Source of the DNA: Vitrella brassicaformis
Lineage: Eukaryota; Sar; Vitrellaceae
Direction: 5' to 3'
DNA length: 64,000 nucleotides
Assembly (NCBI GenBank): GCA_001179505.1
Contig: CDMY01000255.1
Span: 190,772 to 254,771 of the forward strand
Part shown: piece after piece, positions 1-10,779 of the stretch
Position numbering within the stretch: the stretch's first letter is position 1
Layout of the letters: the number at the start of each line of letters is the position of its first letter
The notes under the pieces: generated by a model
Seen by the model: only the letters and a program-made list of their open reading frames with translations
Databases searched by the model: none
What the model was told of the DNA's origin: nothing
Translations under genes and position numbers: made by a program

Positions 1-770
1 GCCCCTACACACACACAGAGAGAACACAAGGTCACAGCATCCATCCATCCATTCATCGGCTCACCTGCCATCAGGCCGTGTCTCATCGTCTGCCGGCGTT
101 GGTGATTGTCGAGCCGGAGCTGCCAGGCGAGATGGAGCAGCACGAGGCGGCCACCATGCGAGCTGCGGCTGGCGGCGAGCACTCCCCCGAGCAAGTCCTT
201 CAAGACAGTAAGACAGAGACAGCAAGAGAGACAGCAACCAAGGGAGACAAACAGATGGATGTGTGTCTCTTCTCTAGTTCGTCTGTTGCAGCCCCACTCG
301 TTGCCCTCGGCGTCCGAGTTGAGCGATCCCGACCTGCTGCGTGACGAGGTGCGTGTGGTGGAGGCCGAGCTTATCGTGGCCACCAAGAACCAAGACAGAC
401 TCCGCAACGCCAAACTCCAACTAGAGAAAGAAATCACCGCACTCGAGGTGCGCCCATCCATCCATCTATTCATCCACCTACTTGGCGTGTGTGTTGTGTG
501 CGTGCAGCGTTCGGGTTGCAGTGGGTCAGCGTGTGTATCAAGCGGCACAGCCTCACAGCTGGCCGCCAAACGAGCCTCACTGGGCGAGATCAGTGCGGCC
601 GAGCAGGACATGCAGCGACAGCTTGACGAAGTGAATGCAGTGAGCCATACCACACGCACGCCCACCCAATGTGTGTGGATGTGTGTGTGTCTGTGCGTGT
701 GCAGCGGTCAATTGAGTTCAGTCGCAAGGCCGCCCAGGCCAAGAATAGACGACTTTTCCGACAAGCATAA
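1..770 (+). CDS. Coiled-coil protein, copy 1 (5' end outside window)
   Basis: Only the last four exons are present, about 74-194 (or 74-207), 292-447 (or 278-447), 508-639 and 705-770, ending in TAA at 768-770. The reading frame gives an acidic segment (VIVEPELPGEMEQHEAATM), then a heptad-rich helix containing LRDEVRVVEAELIVATKNQ, a second helix around EQDMQRQLDEVNA and a basic C-terminus ending RRLFRQA. The same exons occur inverted at 46582-47335, where the full gene begins with a signal peptide, so this copy is probably also a secreted or organelle-directed coiled-coil protein. The first intron boundary is ambiguous: a consensus donor at 208 fits only an acceptor absent from the other copy, whereas a weak donor at 195 fits both. 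I do not recognise the family. Confidence 0.6.
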
Positions 771-860
771 AGCAGTCGACCAACGAACGGCACACAGTGC
801 AGGCAGTGCGTGTTGACGACTCGAGAGTGATGAATGCGTGAAACGGATGACATGCACGTG
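1..860 (+). repeat. Inverted duplicate, left arm
   Basis: Exons, introns and the first roughly 90 bp past the stop codon are nearly the same as the reverse complement of about 46490-47335. Introns differ by small indels and the coding sequence by scattered substitutions. The left arm runs off the window start, so the duplicated unit is at least 860 bp and may include the whole gene. Confidence 0.8.
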
Positions 861-1128
861 AAATGGATGGAGGGATGGCCAACCAGCGTGCAATGAAATG
901 TGAATTGCTGGTTCAGTTAGTAGCACGTCATTGCGAAGGGTCGTTTGTCCCGTCAAGCAGTGTCTCATGCGTGACGGTAACTCATACATGCATCCACGTC
1001 TATCTTACTCCTAAGCACTCGCTGCACGGCCCAGCTAACGCTAGTCAGCCTGCAGAACACACCCTAACACCCACACAATCCGCAGACCAGGTACCGTCTG
1101 CATCATCTGTGTGGTTCCCACCCTGTAT
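771..1128. other. Spacer between convergent genes
   Basis: This 358-bp stretch lies between the 3' ends of the coiled-coil gene and the minus-strand gene at 1129-3110. Its first 90 bp still resemble the sequence after the stop codon of the second coiled-coil copy. I see no gene in the rest. Confidence 0.6.
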
Positions 1129-3110
1129 CTAAGGCGCCTGGCCGTCGAGCACGATGGGTGCGATGGGCCCGAGCACGCGACGCGCCTTGGCGGCCGTCAG
1201 GGAAAACCGATGGGCGAAGGGGGCGTCATGGGGGACACCTGCTGCCGGCAACTCGCTGGTACTGATGGTGACATGGACTGCACGCAGACAACAGCAGATC
1301 AGTACGACACGACAGCATGAGAATGTGCTGTTAATGTGTGTGCATACGTACCGCTCTGGTCGTCGTCTGGGTCTAATCCGAAGAAAATCCATGAGATGAA
1401 TGGGTCGGCAGCCGTCGTCACGAAATGCGCCTGCCCACAGTGCTCACTGGCGGCCTCCCATGTCGTCACATTTGAGCATCCGTTGAGGGGCGTGTGTGGC
1501 GATCGGGTCATGATGCGGTCCAGGTGGCCGCCACGTGCACTCCTGACACACATCAATAGCGCACACATAGCGATTTGCCCTCTCATTGCGTGCCGTCCAT
1601 CCGCTCACCGGACTACCACCACGTCTGGCGAGGTGGTGAAGCCGCGAACAGCAAACAGCCGGTGAGTCCGCACCAGCTCCTTCAGCAGGGAGCTCGCCAA
1701 TGCGTAAACGGCCCCGTCATCATTGACGGTGCCAATCGTCCTCCAGCCCATACCATGCAGCCACGTAATGCAGTGGCGGACTGGCGGGTCGTGTGGCTTG
1801 GCGTGGTGGGTGAAGGGGTGCTGCAAGAAGGGATGGACGGGGCGGTTGGGGAGGGGGAGGGGCGGGTTGAGTGAGAGGGTGAAGTTGGGCTTGTTGCGGA
1901 TGGCGCGGATCTCGTTGTTGTTGTGGCGGAACAGCTCGAGTGTGCCGCCTTGCTGGCCATTGGGGCGGCGGAAGGCCACACCGCGGCCGACGAGCATCCA
2001 CTGCGCAAATACACGGGGCAGCGACAAGAAATCCTGCACCCAACAGTTTACATCCACTGGCAGCAGCTCGCCCATTGCCTCTTCTGTGTGTCGTGCTTAC
2101 CGCCTTGGTGGCGTGTGTCTGCAGGTCTCCAGACCCACAGTGACCGGCAGCTGGCAATTGCCGCAGTGCTCCGACAGTCTCAGTGTGCCACCCACCTCCC
2201 GCCAGCCGCCCTCGCCCCCCTCCTCCACCATCCACATGGCCTTCATCACATCGCCGCGGCTCAGCAAAGGGTCGAACTGCACCACACCGCTAACCCCCGC
2301 CTGCTCGATGGCCTTCAGCAGCCGACTGCGGCGGATGATCGGCCGAAGGGCATTCCTGATGGGTCGGGCTGTTGACCTGACGCGGGCGACGGCGGTGAGG
2401 TCAGACAGTTCCAGGACGACGCTCATGGGGTTGGCGGGGATGTCAGAGATGTGCAACCGTCGCGCCTGATGACACACCCAAGAGGTGCACACCACATCAG
2501 TGTGCGTCTTGTATTTGTGCCTGCCTGCGGTCACTCTCTCACCTGTGTGCGGCTATGTGTTGTCAGTGCGATGGTCGAGTTGATGGTCTCTGCCAACTCG
2601 GCCAGCAGGTCGGACACAGCAGCAAATTGACGACTCACCTTGGCTACCATCTGACGAATGAATCAACACGACGAGAGCAACGCCAAGAAAGTAGACTTCA
2701 CAGACACACAGAGGGCTTTGTGGTGTGTTTGGCAGCCTGCCGCACCAGTGGTGCCATCGAAGCAGCGGTGTCGGTGTCCATCTGCAGGAGTTGGTCGATG
2801 CAGCTGTTGACCTGCACACGCACACCACCACACACACACACACACACAACAAGCAGCTGGTGAGCTTTGGATGCACTGCATGGAATGGGTGATTTGGTGT
2901 GTGTGATGGTGAGCTGATACCTGAGCCTGCTTCAGCCGATAGCCTTCTACCCGGGGCAGCAGCTGGCCCCGTATCACTGCGCTCATCTGCACCAAGCCGA
3001 ATGACAAACCACACAGACAGCACAAATTGTTCACGCCGTGATACAGGTGCTTTGTTGGCCTGCAGGCTTCTGTTCTCTCACCTGGGCGGCAGTACTGGCA
3101 GCATCATGCG
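1129..3110 (-). CDS. Unrecognised multi-exon protein
   Basis: On the minus strand about seven exons join in frame and end in TAG at 1131-1129. The N-terminal part is helical (RGQLLPRVEGYRLKQAQ, then SCIDQLLQMDTDTAASM and RQFAAVSDLLAELAETI). A globular part follows with GVSGVVQFDPLLSRGDVM and GGWREVGGTLRLSE, and later GGTLELFRHNNNEIRAI, GMGWRTIGTVNDDGAVYA and SPDVVVVRSARGG. The G-V-x-G-x-x-x-F-D...GGW-x-x-VG pattern is reminiscent of type 1 periplasmic-binding-like (ANF receptor) folds, but no signature is complete, so I do not assign a function. The start is uncertain: the exon upstream of 3002 is open without an in-frame ATG, so translation may begin at the ATG near 3002 or in an exon near 3107. 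It is head-to-head with the exonuclease gene. Confidence 0.55.
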
Positions 3111-3296
3111 ACCAAGTCGCGAAAGCTATGGATCGGAGTGCTGATTTGTGGCTTCGACAGGCTCTGCACGCCTCTGTCGTCGCCGTGCTACGTTCTCTTC
3201 GCTCCTTTGGCTCTTCCCGATTGCGAGCTGACCGTGGAGTTGGCGGTTTCAGGCAGCATCCTAAGGCCTCCAGCTGCGGGTGATCCCCCTCCTCTT
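3111..3296. promoter_or_regulatory. Head-to-head spacer (hypothetical gene / exonuclease)
   Basis: These roughly 190 bp lie between two divergent genes and should hold both promoters. It contains CGCGAAAGCT at about 3118-3127 and GCGAGCT at 3223-3229; both elements recur in other head-to-head spacers in this window. No TATA box is evident. Confidence 0.35.
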
Positions 3297-6200
3297 ATGC
3301 GTCGGTGTCTGCTGCTTCCTTTGCCGACGGTGCTGATCCTGCTGCAGCTGACGCTTATTCCTTTGCCTGTTGATTCATTCCTCCTCGAGCATCCACCCAC
3401 ACGTCCACCCACATTCATCAAGCCGCTCACTCACAGCCCTACTGCAACCTCCCTTCGTCAGCGGAAACCGCCGCAAGCACTCACGTCGTCGAGAGCCGTC
3501 GGCATGGCTGCGGCAAGCGAAGCGCCAAGTGCGTCGTCAGCACCCGCAGACGCAGCGAGTGATGACTCGCCTCGTCTTGACATCAACGTGGTCATCTCGT
3601 GCATCGAATCCCACTGGAGCACTGCGCCCCAGACCGTCGCTCAGTCGCTGGCCGAGTGGCACACGGTGATGCGGCCCAAGAGGTCCTATGACAAGCAGAG
3701 GCGGCAGATAAAGGACCTGCTGGTGCGGCTGGTCACATCCCAGAGGGCCAGTGATGGGGCTGGGAGCCCTGAAGCTCTTGTGGTTTGCGTGCTGGAGCAT
3801 CTGCAGAAGGCGCAGGGAGGGTTCAAGAGTGTCCAGGCACTACTGCTAGGTGCACTTGTCGACACAAGGTGAGAGAAGGGCAGGGCGACCGGGCAGCGCT
3901 CTCACCGATGAATGTGTTCATCTTCTTCTCAAACAGGTCCCACGGCGATGGCTCTGATGGAGCGCAGGCGAGGGGCGGCGGCGCATCCATTGACGGCCGG
4001 AAGGCGCTCTCTTTGTTGGAAACGGTGGAGGTGGATCTCCTGCCGCTGTTCGTCAAGGCCATGGAGCTGGACGCCCCTCCATGCAAGAGGTACGTCAGAA
4101 GTACAGTACTTGCTCGTCGTGCATGTTGACAAGTGTGTGTGTGCGTGTGTATTCAGTTTGGTGCGAGACCATTTCAGTCGCGCCCTCAAGTCGCGAAAGC
4201 ACAAGACCGTGTTTAGACTGCTCGTCGCATTCCGCCCACTTGAGGTCAGCGAACAAAGGACAGATGGAATCTGTCACTCAGTCTATCCTTTTCTGTCGCC
4301 TCGTGGTCAGGCTGCCCCCGATGCCCCCGCCCCTTCCCCTCCCCCCTCTCAGCACCAGCGTTCCCCCTCCCCCGTCCTTCCCCACCCCGAGACCCTCCCT
4401 GAGCACGATCTGCGGGGCCTCATCGAGAGCCTTGATGCCCCGTCCGCCCGGCAGCTGTTCGAACACAACCCTCGGGCGCTGGCCAGGGCCTGGTCGACGC
4501 CCAAGCACTCCAAGCTTGCCGTCGGCTTGGTCAAACAGAACGGCTGGCCTATATCGGATTTCCCTGAGCTGAACATGGTGCTCTTCTCCAAGACGCTCCG
4601 ATACGCCATCTTCTCCGAGGGCATGACGTCGGCCGAGATCCTGCGCTTTGTGGACGGGGATCCCCACGCCCTCATGGCCCTCTGCCAGGAGACTCTGCGC
4701 ATCTGCCCGTACACCGCTGTCAAGTGCGCCGAGGCTCTCACACAGGTGGGCGGGGCACATGAAACGAAGACGGAGTGAATGCGCACACATGAGCATCTGT
4801 GTGTCTGCTTTTGTGGCTGTGCAGTATCAGGAGACCCACCCCCTGCCCCCCAGTCTGCGTCAAGACGTCAATCGCCTCATCTCGCAGCACAACGGCCGCC
4901 CCTTCGCCCCCAGGCTCAACACCCGCCCACGCGACCACAGACGCCGATCGTCGGGCCCCGCAGAGGTGCTGGCTCTCGCTGACCTGGGCATAGCGATGCC
5001 TGGCGCAGCGGGGGCTGGTGGGGCGGGGGAGGTGGTGCTCGTAAACGACCCGATGCAGCTGACTGAGGTGCTGGAGAGGCTCAAGCAAGAGGTCAGTGGA
5101 GACAGGGGGAACAACAAGGCTGACGTCTTGAATTGCACCTTCCTTTTGAATTGTTTTAGCCTTTTGTGGGTGTGGATGGTGAGTGGCGGCCGGTTCTCTC
5201 AGCCTTCCAGCAGCAAAAGTGCGCCCTCCTGCAGATCGCTGCCGGCAGGATGGTGTATCTGGTTGACCTTCACGCCATGGGCGCCGCCGCAGACGAGCCC
5301 GTCAGTCAGTTCATGAGCGACCCGACACCCATCAAAATCGGATTCATGTGAGCTGACGGACGGCAAAATGCCTTTCACGCCCACGAGCACCACCGTGAGT
5401 GCGTGTGTGATGTGTGCAGGTTTCACCAGGAGGATGTGAAGGCGTTGAGGGCTCGGGGCGCCGCCTACAACAAGACCATCACATGCATGGACGTCGGCAA
5501 CATCGCCAGGGCACTGCACTTCGTCAAAGACCCACCCAAGCCACCCAAGGACGAGACAGATGAGAACGGCCAGCCCAAGGAGAAACCACAGTGGCCCCCA
5601 GCCGGTTGGCACCCACTCGGCGATGCGGCCCGCAGCCCCCCTCCATTCAGCTGCTCTCTCCCACCCCCACCACGCGGGAGCAGTCTGTCAAGTCTCTGTC
5701 ACTTGCTACTTGGAAAACCACTTAGCAAGACCTCACAGTTCTGCAATTGGGAGGTGAGGAACAGAGAGGGGGAGGGGAGGGGAGACGACGGAGAATTCAT
5801 TACCATGTTCCTGTGCTTATTGTGCTTTTAGTATCGTCCCCTGGATGACGCCCAGGTGGCCTACGCAGCTCTGGACGCGGCCGCCATCCCCCGGCTGATC
5901 GAGAGGATGGCGGCCGACTTGCAGGTGTCCACCACGGAAATGCTTGCCATGGCACACACGAGACACCAAAAGAGACGAGACGATGACCGCGAGCCGGATG
6001 AAGATGATCGGCCGGGCCCGTCAAACAGAGGTAGAGGAGAGCAGCAGCCGCGGCCCGAGAAGAGGGCCAAGCGCCAGGAGGGCAAGAAGCAGGGAGGGGC
6101 TGGCGGGGCAGTGGATGGAGCCAAGGAGAGGTCCTCCAAGCAGCTGCCGTTTCGTGATATCAGTGCGTCAGACCTCAAGACCGCACAGCAGCAGTGGGCC

Positions 6201-7026
6201 AAGTACCGAACACTAAGTGAGCTCAGCAGGAAGGAGAACAGGAGATGAGTGTCTCTTCAATCGCCTCTCCTGAGTGTGTTGAATTGATAATGGCCAGATG
6301 GGATTGAGGAATGGCGGTTTGTGCTTCCTGTGCAGTGCCAGAAGCTGTGCCGGAAGCTGAGGGGCATGGGGGTCGATTCCTTGCTACGCACCGTAAGCAG
6401 CTCGACACACACAAACACGCGCGCGCGCGCGCGCACATCCGCAAGACGGGTCTCACCATTGTATGTGTGTGTGTGTGACGTCCAGGATTCGCATCGTGAC
6501 GGTATGATGTCGGTCGCTCACAGTGATGAGAGGGTCATATTGACCAAGGAGAGTGGCAAGAACGGCCTGTACAAGAACATGCCCGTCTACTACCTGCAGA
6601 GCGACCTCATCGATGCACAGCTGCGCGAAGTGCTGCAGGTCAGTGGCAAGGCGGGGAGGCACATGTGGCGTATGGTGTTCATGCGCACCTGTGTGTGTGA
6701 GTGTGTGTGGGTTAGGTTTTCGGCATTGAGTTTGGCGACGATGACATCTGCTCGCGGTGTGCCCACTGCAATGCATGCGAATGGCAGGTGGGTCGGGGCG
6801 ATCGAGAGAACACGGACAACACGCCGTCTCTCTGTCTGGTCGTTAGGAGGCGGCTCGCGAGGAGGTGCAGGACATGGTGTCCCCGGCTGCGTATGAGCAG
6901 AACGAGACCTTTTGGCGGTGTGGGGGGTGTCAGCGTCTGTATTGGGAGGGGCCGCTTTGGCACAAGGCCAGGGCCCACTTCCAGTCGTTCAGAGAGGAGC
7001 TCAAGAGCCCTGACACCGATGGATGA
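3297..7026 (+). CDS. EXD3: Mut-7/EXD3-like 3'-5' exonuclease, probable plastid leader
   Basis: About twelve exons (3297-3868, 3937-4089, 4157-4244, 4311-4745, 4825-5091, 5160-5347, 5420-5753, 5832-6216, 6298-6392, 6486-6638, 6716-6787, 6847-7026) encode about 970 residues. The DnaQ/RNase D-type exonuclease domain shows exo I (FVGVDGEWRP, D-x-E), exo II (ITCMDVGNIARAL), the LGKPLSKTSQFCNWE segment and exo III (RPLDDAQVAYAALDA). A Mut7-C domain follows: FVLPVQCQKLCRKLRGMGVD, RVILTKES, and two CxxC pairs, one around ICSRCAHCNACEW and one at WRCGGCQRLYWEG. This order matches Mut-7/EXD3. The family trims RNA 3' ends and includes the nematode small-RNA factor Mut-7. The first ATG gives a Leu-rich signal peptide ending near VDSF, then a Ser/Thr/Pro/Arg-rich, acid-poor stretch, as in complex-plastid leaders. 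A second in-frame Met at about 3504 would give a cytosolic form. The intron after 6216 removes an in-frame TGA. Confidence 0.85.
6416..6437. repeat. (CG)n microsatellite in intron
   Basis: An alternating CG run lies in the intron between the Mut7-C exons of the exonuclease gene, next to a TG run before the acceptor. Confidence 0.8.
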
Positions 7027-7767
7027 GCTCGGGGATGGGCAGTTGTGAGTGTGGAATACTTTCGAGGCTGTCTTTGTGTATGCTTTTGCGTGTGGGTGGA
7101 TGATGGCGTTTATCTGTCTGTCTGTGTATGGGACATACCATGCGATGCATGCGCACCATTCATTCTGTGGACCATTTGTCTATCAGTCAACGTCACACAT
7201 GTGGTCAGCTGATTGGATCTACCTACCGGTCTCTGCTGTGCCCCTCCGCTCAGGCAAGAGAGATACGATGGATGCATGTGGCCACTGTGTCTCTCACTGA
7301 CCAATATAGAATGTAGGCAGCGATTGTAGGGACCCCTCCCCTTCTCTCTACTCCACGTCTGGCTGTCCCATCGCCCGCCTCGCCAGCCAGCCAGCCAGCC
7401 ACATAGACAGACAGAAAATAGACGGACGTGCAGACGGACGATTGATAACATGACTGACGCGGACAGACGGGCATCCAATCCAGACAGACAGACAGACGTG
7501 ACACCAGCACCACACTCATGACATGACATACACGAGCACGTCCATCCACGCACACGGCCGCTGCTCCCTCCGGACCTTTTTTGGCTTTTTTTGTTTCTTC
7601 TTTTGTTTTGCCTTTTCTGCTTTTTTTTTGTTTTGGCTTTTGTCCGCCTCGATGGCTGCTCTCTGGCTCTCCTCCTCCCTCCTCTTTGCCGGCCCTCTCT
7701 TGCCATCGCCCCACCGCGACAACAGTGCTGCTAACTTAGGCAGACACGCACATGTACTACGTCTCGG
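7027..7767. other. Spacer between convergent genes, low complexity
   Basis: This 741-bp spacer lies between the 3' ends of the exonuclease gene and the kinase-like gene. It contains CCAG and CAGA repeats at about 7381-7410 and 7478-7497 and a T-rich tract at about 7577-7640. Open frames here are low-complexity (Lys-rich or Phe-rich) and not convincing. I see no gene. Confidence 0.6.
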
Positions 7768-10109
7768 CTACGTCTCTTCCTCTTCTCCCCTCCCGCACTT
7801 CAGCAGCCCTTGCACAAACCCCGCCACTGCATCCACGGCGCCGCGCAATATCGCTCTCGAGGCCGTCGAAACGTCTTGAAAGGCCCCCCTGACCTCGTAG
7901 AGGCCCTCTCCCTCGTCGCTATCCTCCCACCATTCCCAGTGCCCCGTCAGAGGCTTCTTGTGCCACCCCTCCTCGACCTTGCCGCCCGCCAGGTGGGGGA
8001 CATAGACGACCTTGGCGTGGCCGAACTTGTAATCCAGCTGGTGGGCCGCCAGGTTGGGGCCGTACATCATCGGCACAGGAGGGAGTGTGGGCGGGGATGA
8101 GGGTGGTAGCTGGTACAGCTGCGTGTGCTGTGCGTGGTGCAGGGGATGGACCAGGTGGAATGTTGCCGTCCTCGCGGCTGCGGCCGGCGGGTATGGGATG
8201 TGTGGTAGTGTGGGCGGTGTCTCCTCTCTGGCGGCGGCGCGCGGGGCAGCGGATGCACCGCCTTCCGAGTCCTCACCTCTCACACACCCCCTCTGAAAGG
8301 CACACACCCACGCACACACACAAGAGTGACCGAGATGCATTGCTCTAGTTGGTGCTCCCATCCGTGTTTGCCTACCGTCTGTCGTCCCTCTCTCCTCAGC
8401 AATGCCCATCTGCACGGGCACCTCGTCAACAGCAGCAGGTGCGGAGGGGCCGACCACGCCCTCCCCCTCGCTAGGCACAGACACAGGGGGCACCACCACC
8501 GACTCGAGGAGCTCGAGCGCGGCGAACAGGCTGTCCTCGATCCACTCGAGCTTGGGCCGCTCGCCTTGCCGCTGCCGCTGCCCCTTCTCGGATATCTCGG
8601 CGAGGATGTCGACCCACCTCTTGGTCCACTGCAGGCCCGGCTCGTCGAAGAGCTCCAGTAGGGGGCACATGGGCTGCCCGAGGTGCAGGGGATGTCATAA
8701 AGGAGCTCCGCGCCTCCCCCCACTGCATCGCCAGGAGCAGCTCCATCCTCTCCTCTTCGTCTTCTGGCCCCGCCATCTCCATGGCGGTGTCTCTGAGTGC
8801 GCTGCCTCTGATGGTGGCGAAGGTGATCATCCCGAGGCCGTACGACACACTCGGCTCGCCGATCAGCACCTCCTCCTCCTTGCCCTCCCCCCGCAGCAGC
8901 CCATCCTCACGCATCTCGCCCCGCAGGCTGGCCCAGCCCTCCCTGATCTCGTCCTGGGTGGTGGTGGACGACGTCTCGTCTTGCTCCTCTTCGTCTGCCT
9001 CCTCCTCATCTCCGTCCTCCTCCCCTCCCCCCTCTCGTGACGCCTTCTCCGCCTCGGGTTGGTCGTCGCCGCCTCACTCTCCATCCGGCTCGGGGACATA
9101 GCCCAAGTCCAGCGACCAGTGTTCTGGTGATGTGAACCAGATGGTCGCGGCCGGGTTGACCTCCTGGGCCTCCTGGTCCAGCGGCACACGGGCTGGTCTC
9201 TCACCCAGGAAGGCTGGCGTGTCTTCGGGCAGGGGGGAGCCCGGCGTGTCGGCGGCAATGGTGTTGGCCAGGTCAATCATGATGCCGCCGTTGACAGAGG
9301 GGAAGCGCTCGAGAACGCCGTCGGGGCACATCAGGGCCTGTCGTGGCAGCATCACGTTGTTGAGGAAGGCGTCCAGGCAGTAGATGCCGTGCTTGACGGC
9401 AGTGCGGTGGGCCTGCGTGGTGATGACGGGGGCCTTGGTCATGACCTTGAGGTCCGCCAACAGCCTCGCCAACGCCCGCCTGGGGTCGTCCTTCCGCGCC
9501 TCCTTGTACCTGGCCGCCACGATGCCCAGCCTGTACTGGTTCTCGACCAGCTCCCCGCTCTTCCAGCCGATAAGGCGGCTCAGCTCGACATAGTCGGCTG
9601 CACACATACACACACACGCACAGACGCAGAATATCCACAGGACATCAGCAGCAGGTCCCGCCCTGTTCGTGATCCCATTCCGTCCTTTCTGCCATCCATC
9701 CATCCATCCATCCATCCATCGTGTGTGCAGGTCACTCACCCAGGAGTGGTGGCATGGCTATGAAGAGGACCTTCTTGGGGTTGCCATCGGGGCCCGTGTA
9801 CTGGGCAGGGCTCTGTGGGTCGGTGTCGGCGGCGATGAGCGTGAGGAAGGGTGACTGGCCCTTGAGCGTACGCATCCGGCTCGCCTCCACCTCAAAATCC
9901 CTTGCCGCCCTCTTGATGCGGTCGTCGGGCAGGCCCTCCAACGACATGATCTTGATGGCGGCGTCGTCGCTGCCGCCGTCGGGCCGTGGCACCCTCCCTC
10001 TCATGACCGTCACCCTGTCGCTGGTGCCCAAAATGGAGGCGGCTTCCTCCTCAAACTCGACAGTGCGGCCGTCGCTAAACAGCAGCCTTGAGCAGCACAT
10101 GAGGCACAT
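7768..10109 (-). CDS. Divergent protein-kinase-like protein (possible pseudokinase)
   Basis: Start is the ATG at 10109-10107. Kinase landmarks appear in order: the Val-Ala-Ile-Lys equivalent (AAIKIMSLEG), a helix-C Glu (ARDFEVEASRMRT), a catalytic-loop equivalent (YCLDAFLNNVML), a DFG-like site (GIMIDLANT), an APE-like site (TIWFTSPEHW) and a C-lobe helix (SYGLGMITFATIRG). The loop keeps Asp and Asn but lacks the usual HR pair and Lys, and DFG reads DLA, so activity is doubtful; ROP-like and other alveolate divergent kinases show such changes. Two introns solve apparent breaks: one of about 139 nt (roughly 9078-8940) removes an in-frame TGA and an acidic tract, and one of about 106 nt (near 8742-8637) restores frame before WVDILAEISEKG. 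The C-terminal 250 residues are Pro/Glu-rich and unrecognised. The hydrophobic N-terminus (MCLMCCSRLLF) is short. Confidence 0.7.
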
Positions 10110-10779
10110 AGCTCCGATGGCGATGCCAATATAAAGTGCACGGTGGTGCAGGGGAAGTCGACGTCTGCGACCGTCGCAAAGCGATGCGGCTCTCGTGGTG
10201 GCTGTTGGTTGGTCCTGGAATATCGGATATTTGTTCTCTATTTTTTTTTGTCTCCTCGAGTCTCGTCCGTTTACATCATGAGGTGTTCTCTATTTCCGGC
10301 TACGAATGGATGGGGAGGTCATGGATGGGTCTCTACACGAACGGGGGTGCTTGGAAAGCTACAAATTTGACGTGACCACCTCACTGTACACACAACAGCA
10401 TTCTCGCGAAACAACAGAGGATCTACCTGTGCAAGCCTCGCCTGAGCTGTAGACAGGACCTCACACGCACCCTCAAACGCACCCTCCAATGGATATGCAC
10501 GGCACACATCTGTCTACACACAGAAGAGCTACGTGGGTCTCTCGTTTGATGACCTTCAGTAAGTCAGCAAGCAATATCTTTGCAAGCCTCGCATCAGTCA
10601 GTCAGCTGTACAGAGAGGCAGTGATATGTATACCCACACATCACATGAACACCACCCACGGATATATACAGGCTAGACCACATTAAGCTATACACACACG
10701 CACAATGCAAGTCCCTGTACACACGTATGTATAGATAGCTACACAGCTGTACCCACACAATTTCTGACTCGACAGCTAG
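10110..10779. other. Spacer, no gene seen
   Basis: This 670-bp spacer lies upstream of the kinase-like gene and downstream of the giant gene, so it should hold the kinase promoter and the giant gene's 3' UTR. It has a T9 tract near 10240 and several CTGTACACACAC-type motifs between 10380 and 10745. No convincing coding sequence. Confidence 0.55.

Noticed and set aside
6217-6250. End of the exonuclease at the TGA after RKENRR (6246-6248)
   Set aside because: A donor at 6217 joins in phase to an exon at 6298 that completes the conserved Mut7-C start (EEWRFVLPVQCQKL), so the stop is intronic.
7516-7879. Frames rich in Lys (minus) or Phe (plus) at 7516-7879
   Set aside because: They translate a T-rich low-complexity tract in a convergent spacer; no homology pattern or splice structure.
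9074-9078. TGA in the kinase gene as selenocysteine or stop-codon read-through
   Set aside because: A consensus GT donor overlaps the TGA and an in-phase acceptor follows at a normal intron distance, so splicing is the simpler reading.
9669-9739. Short frames with repeated Ser-Ile-His-Pro at 9669, 54316 and similar places
   Set aside because: They translate CATC tetranucleotide repeats in introns and spacers.
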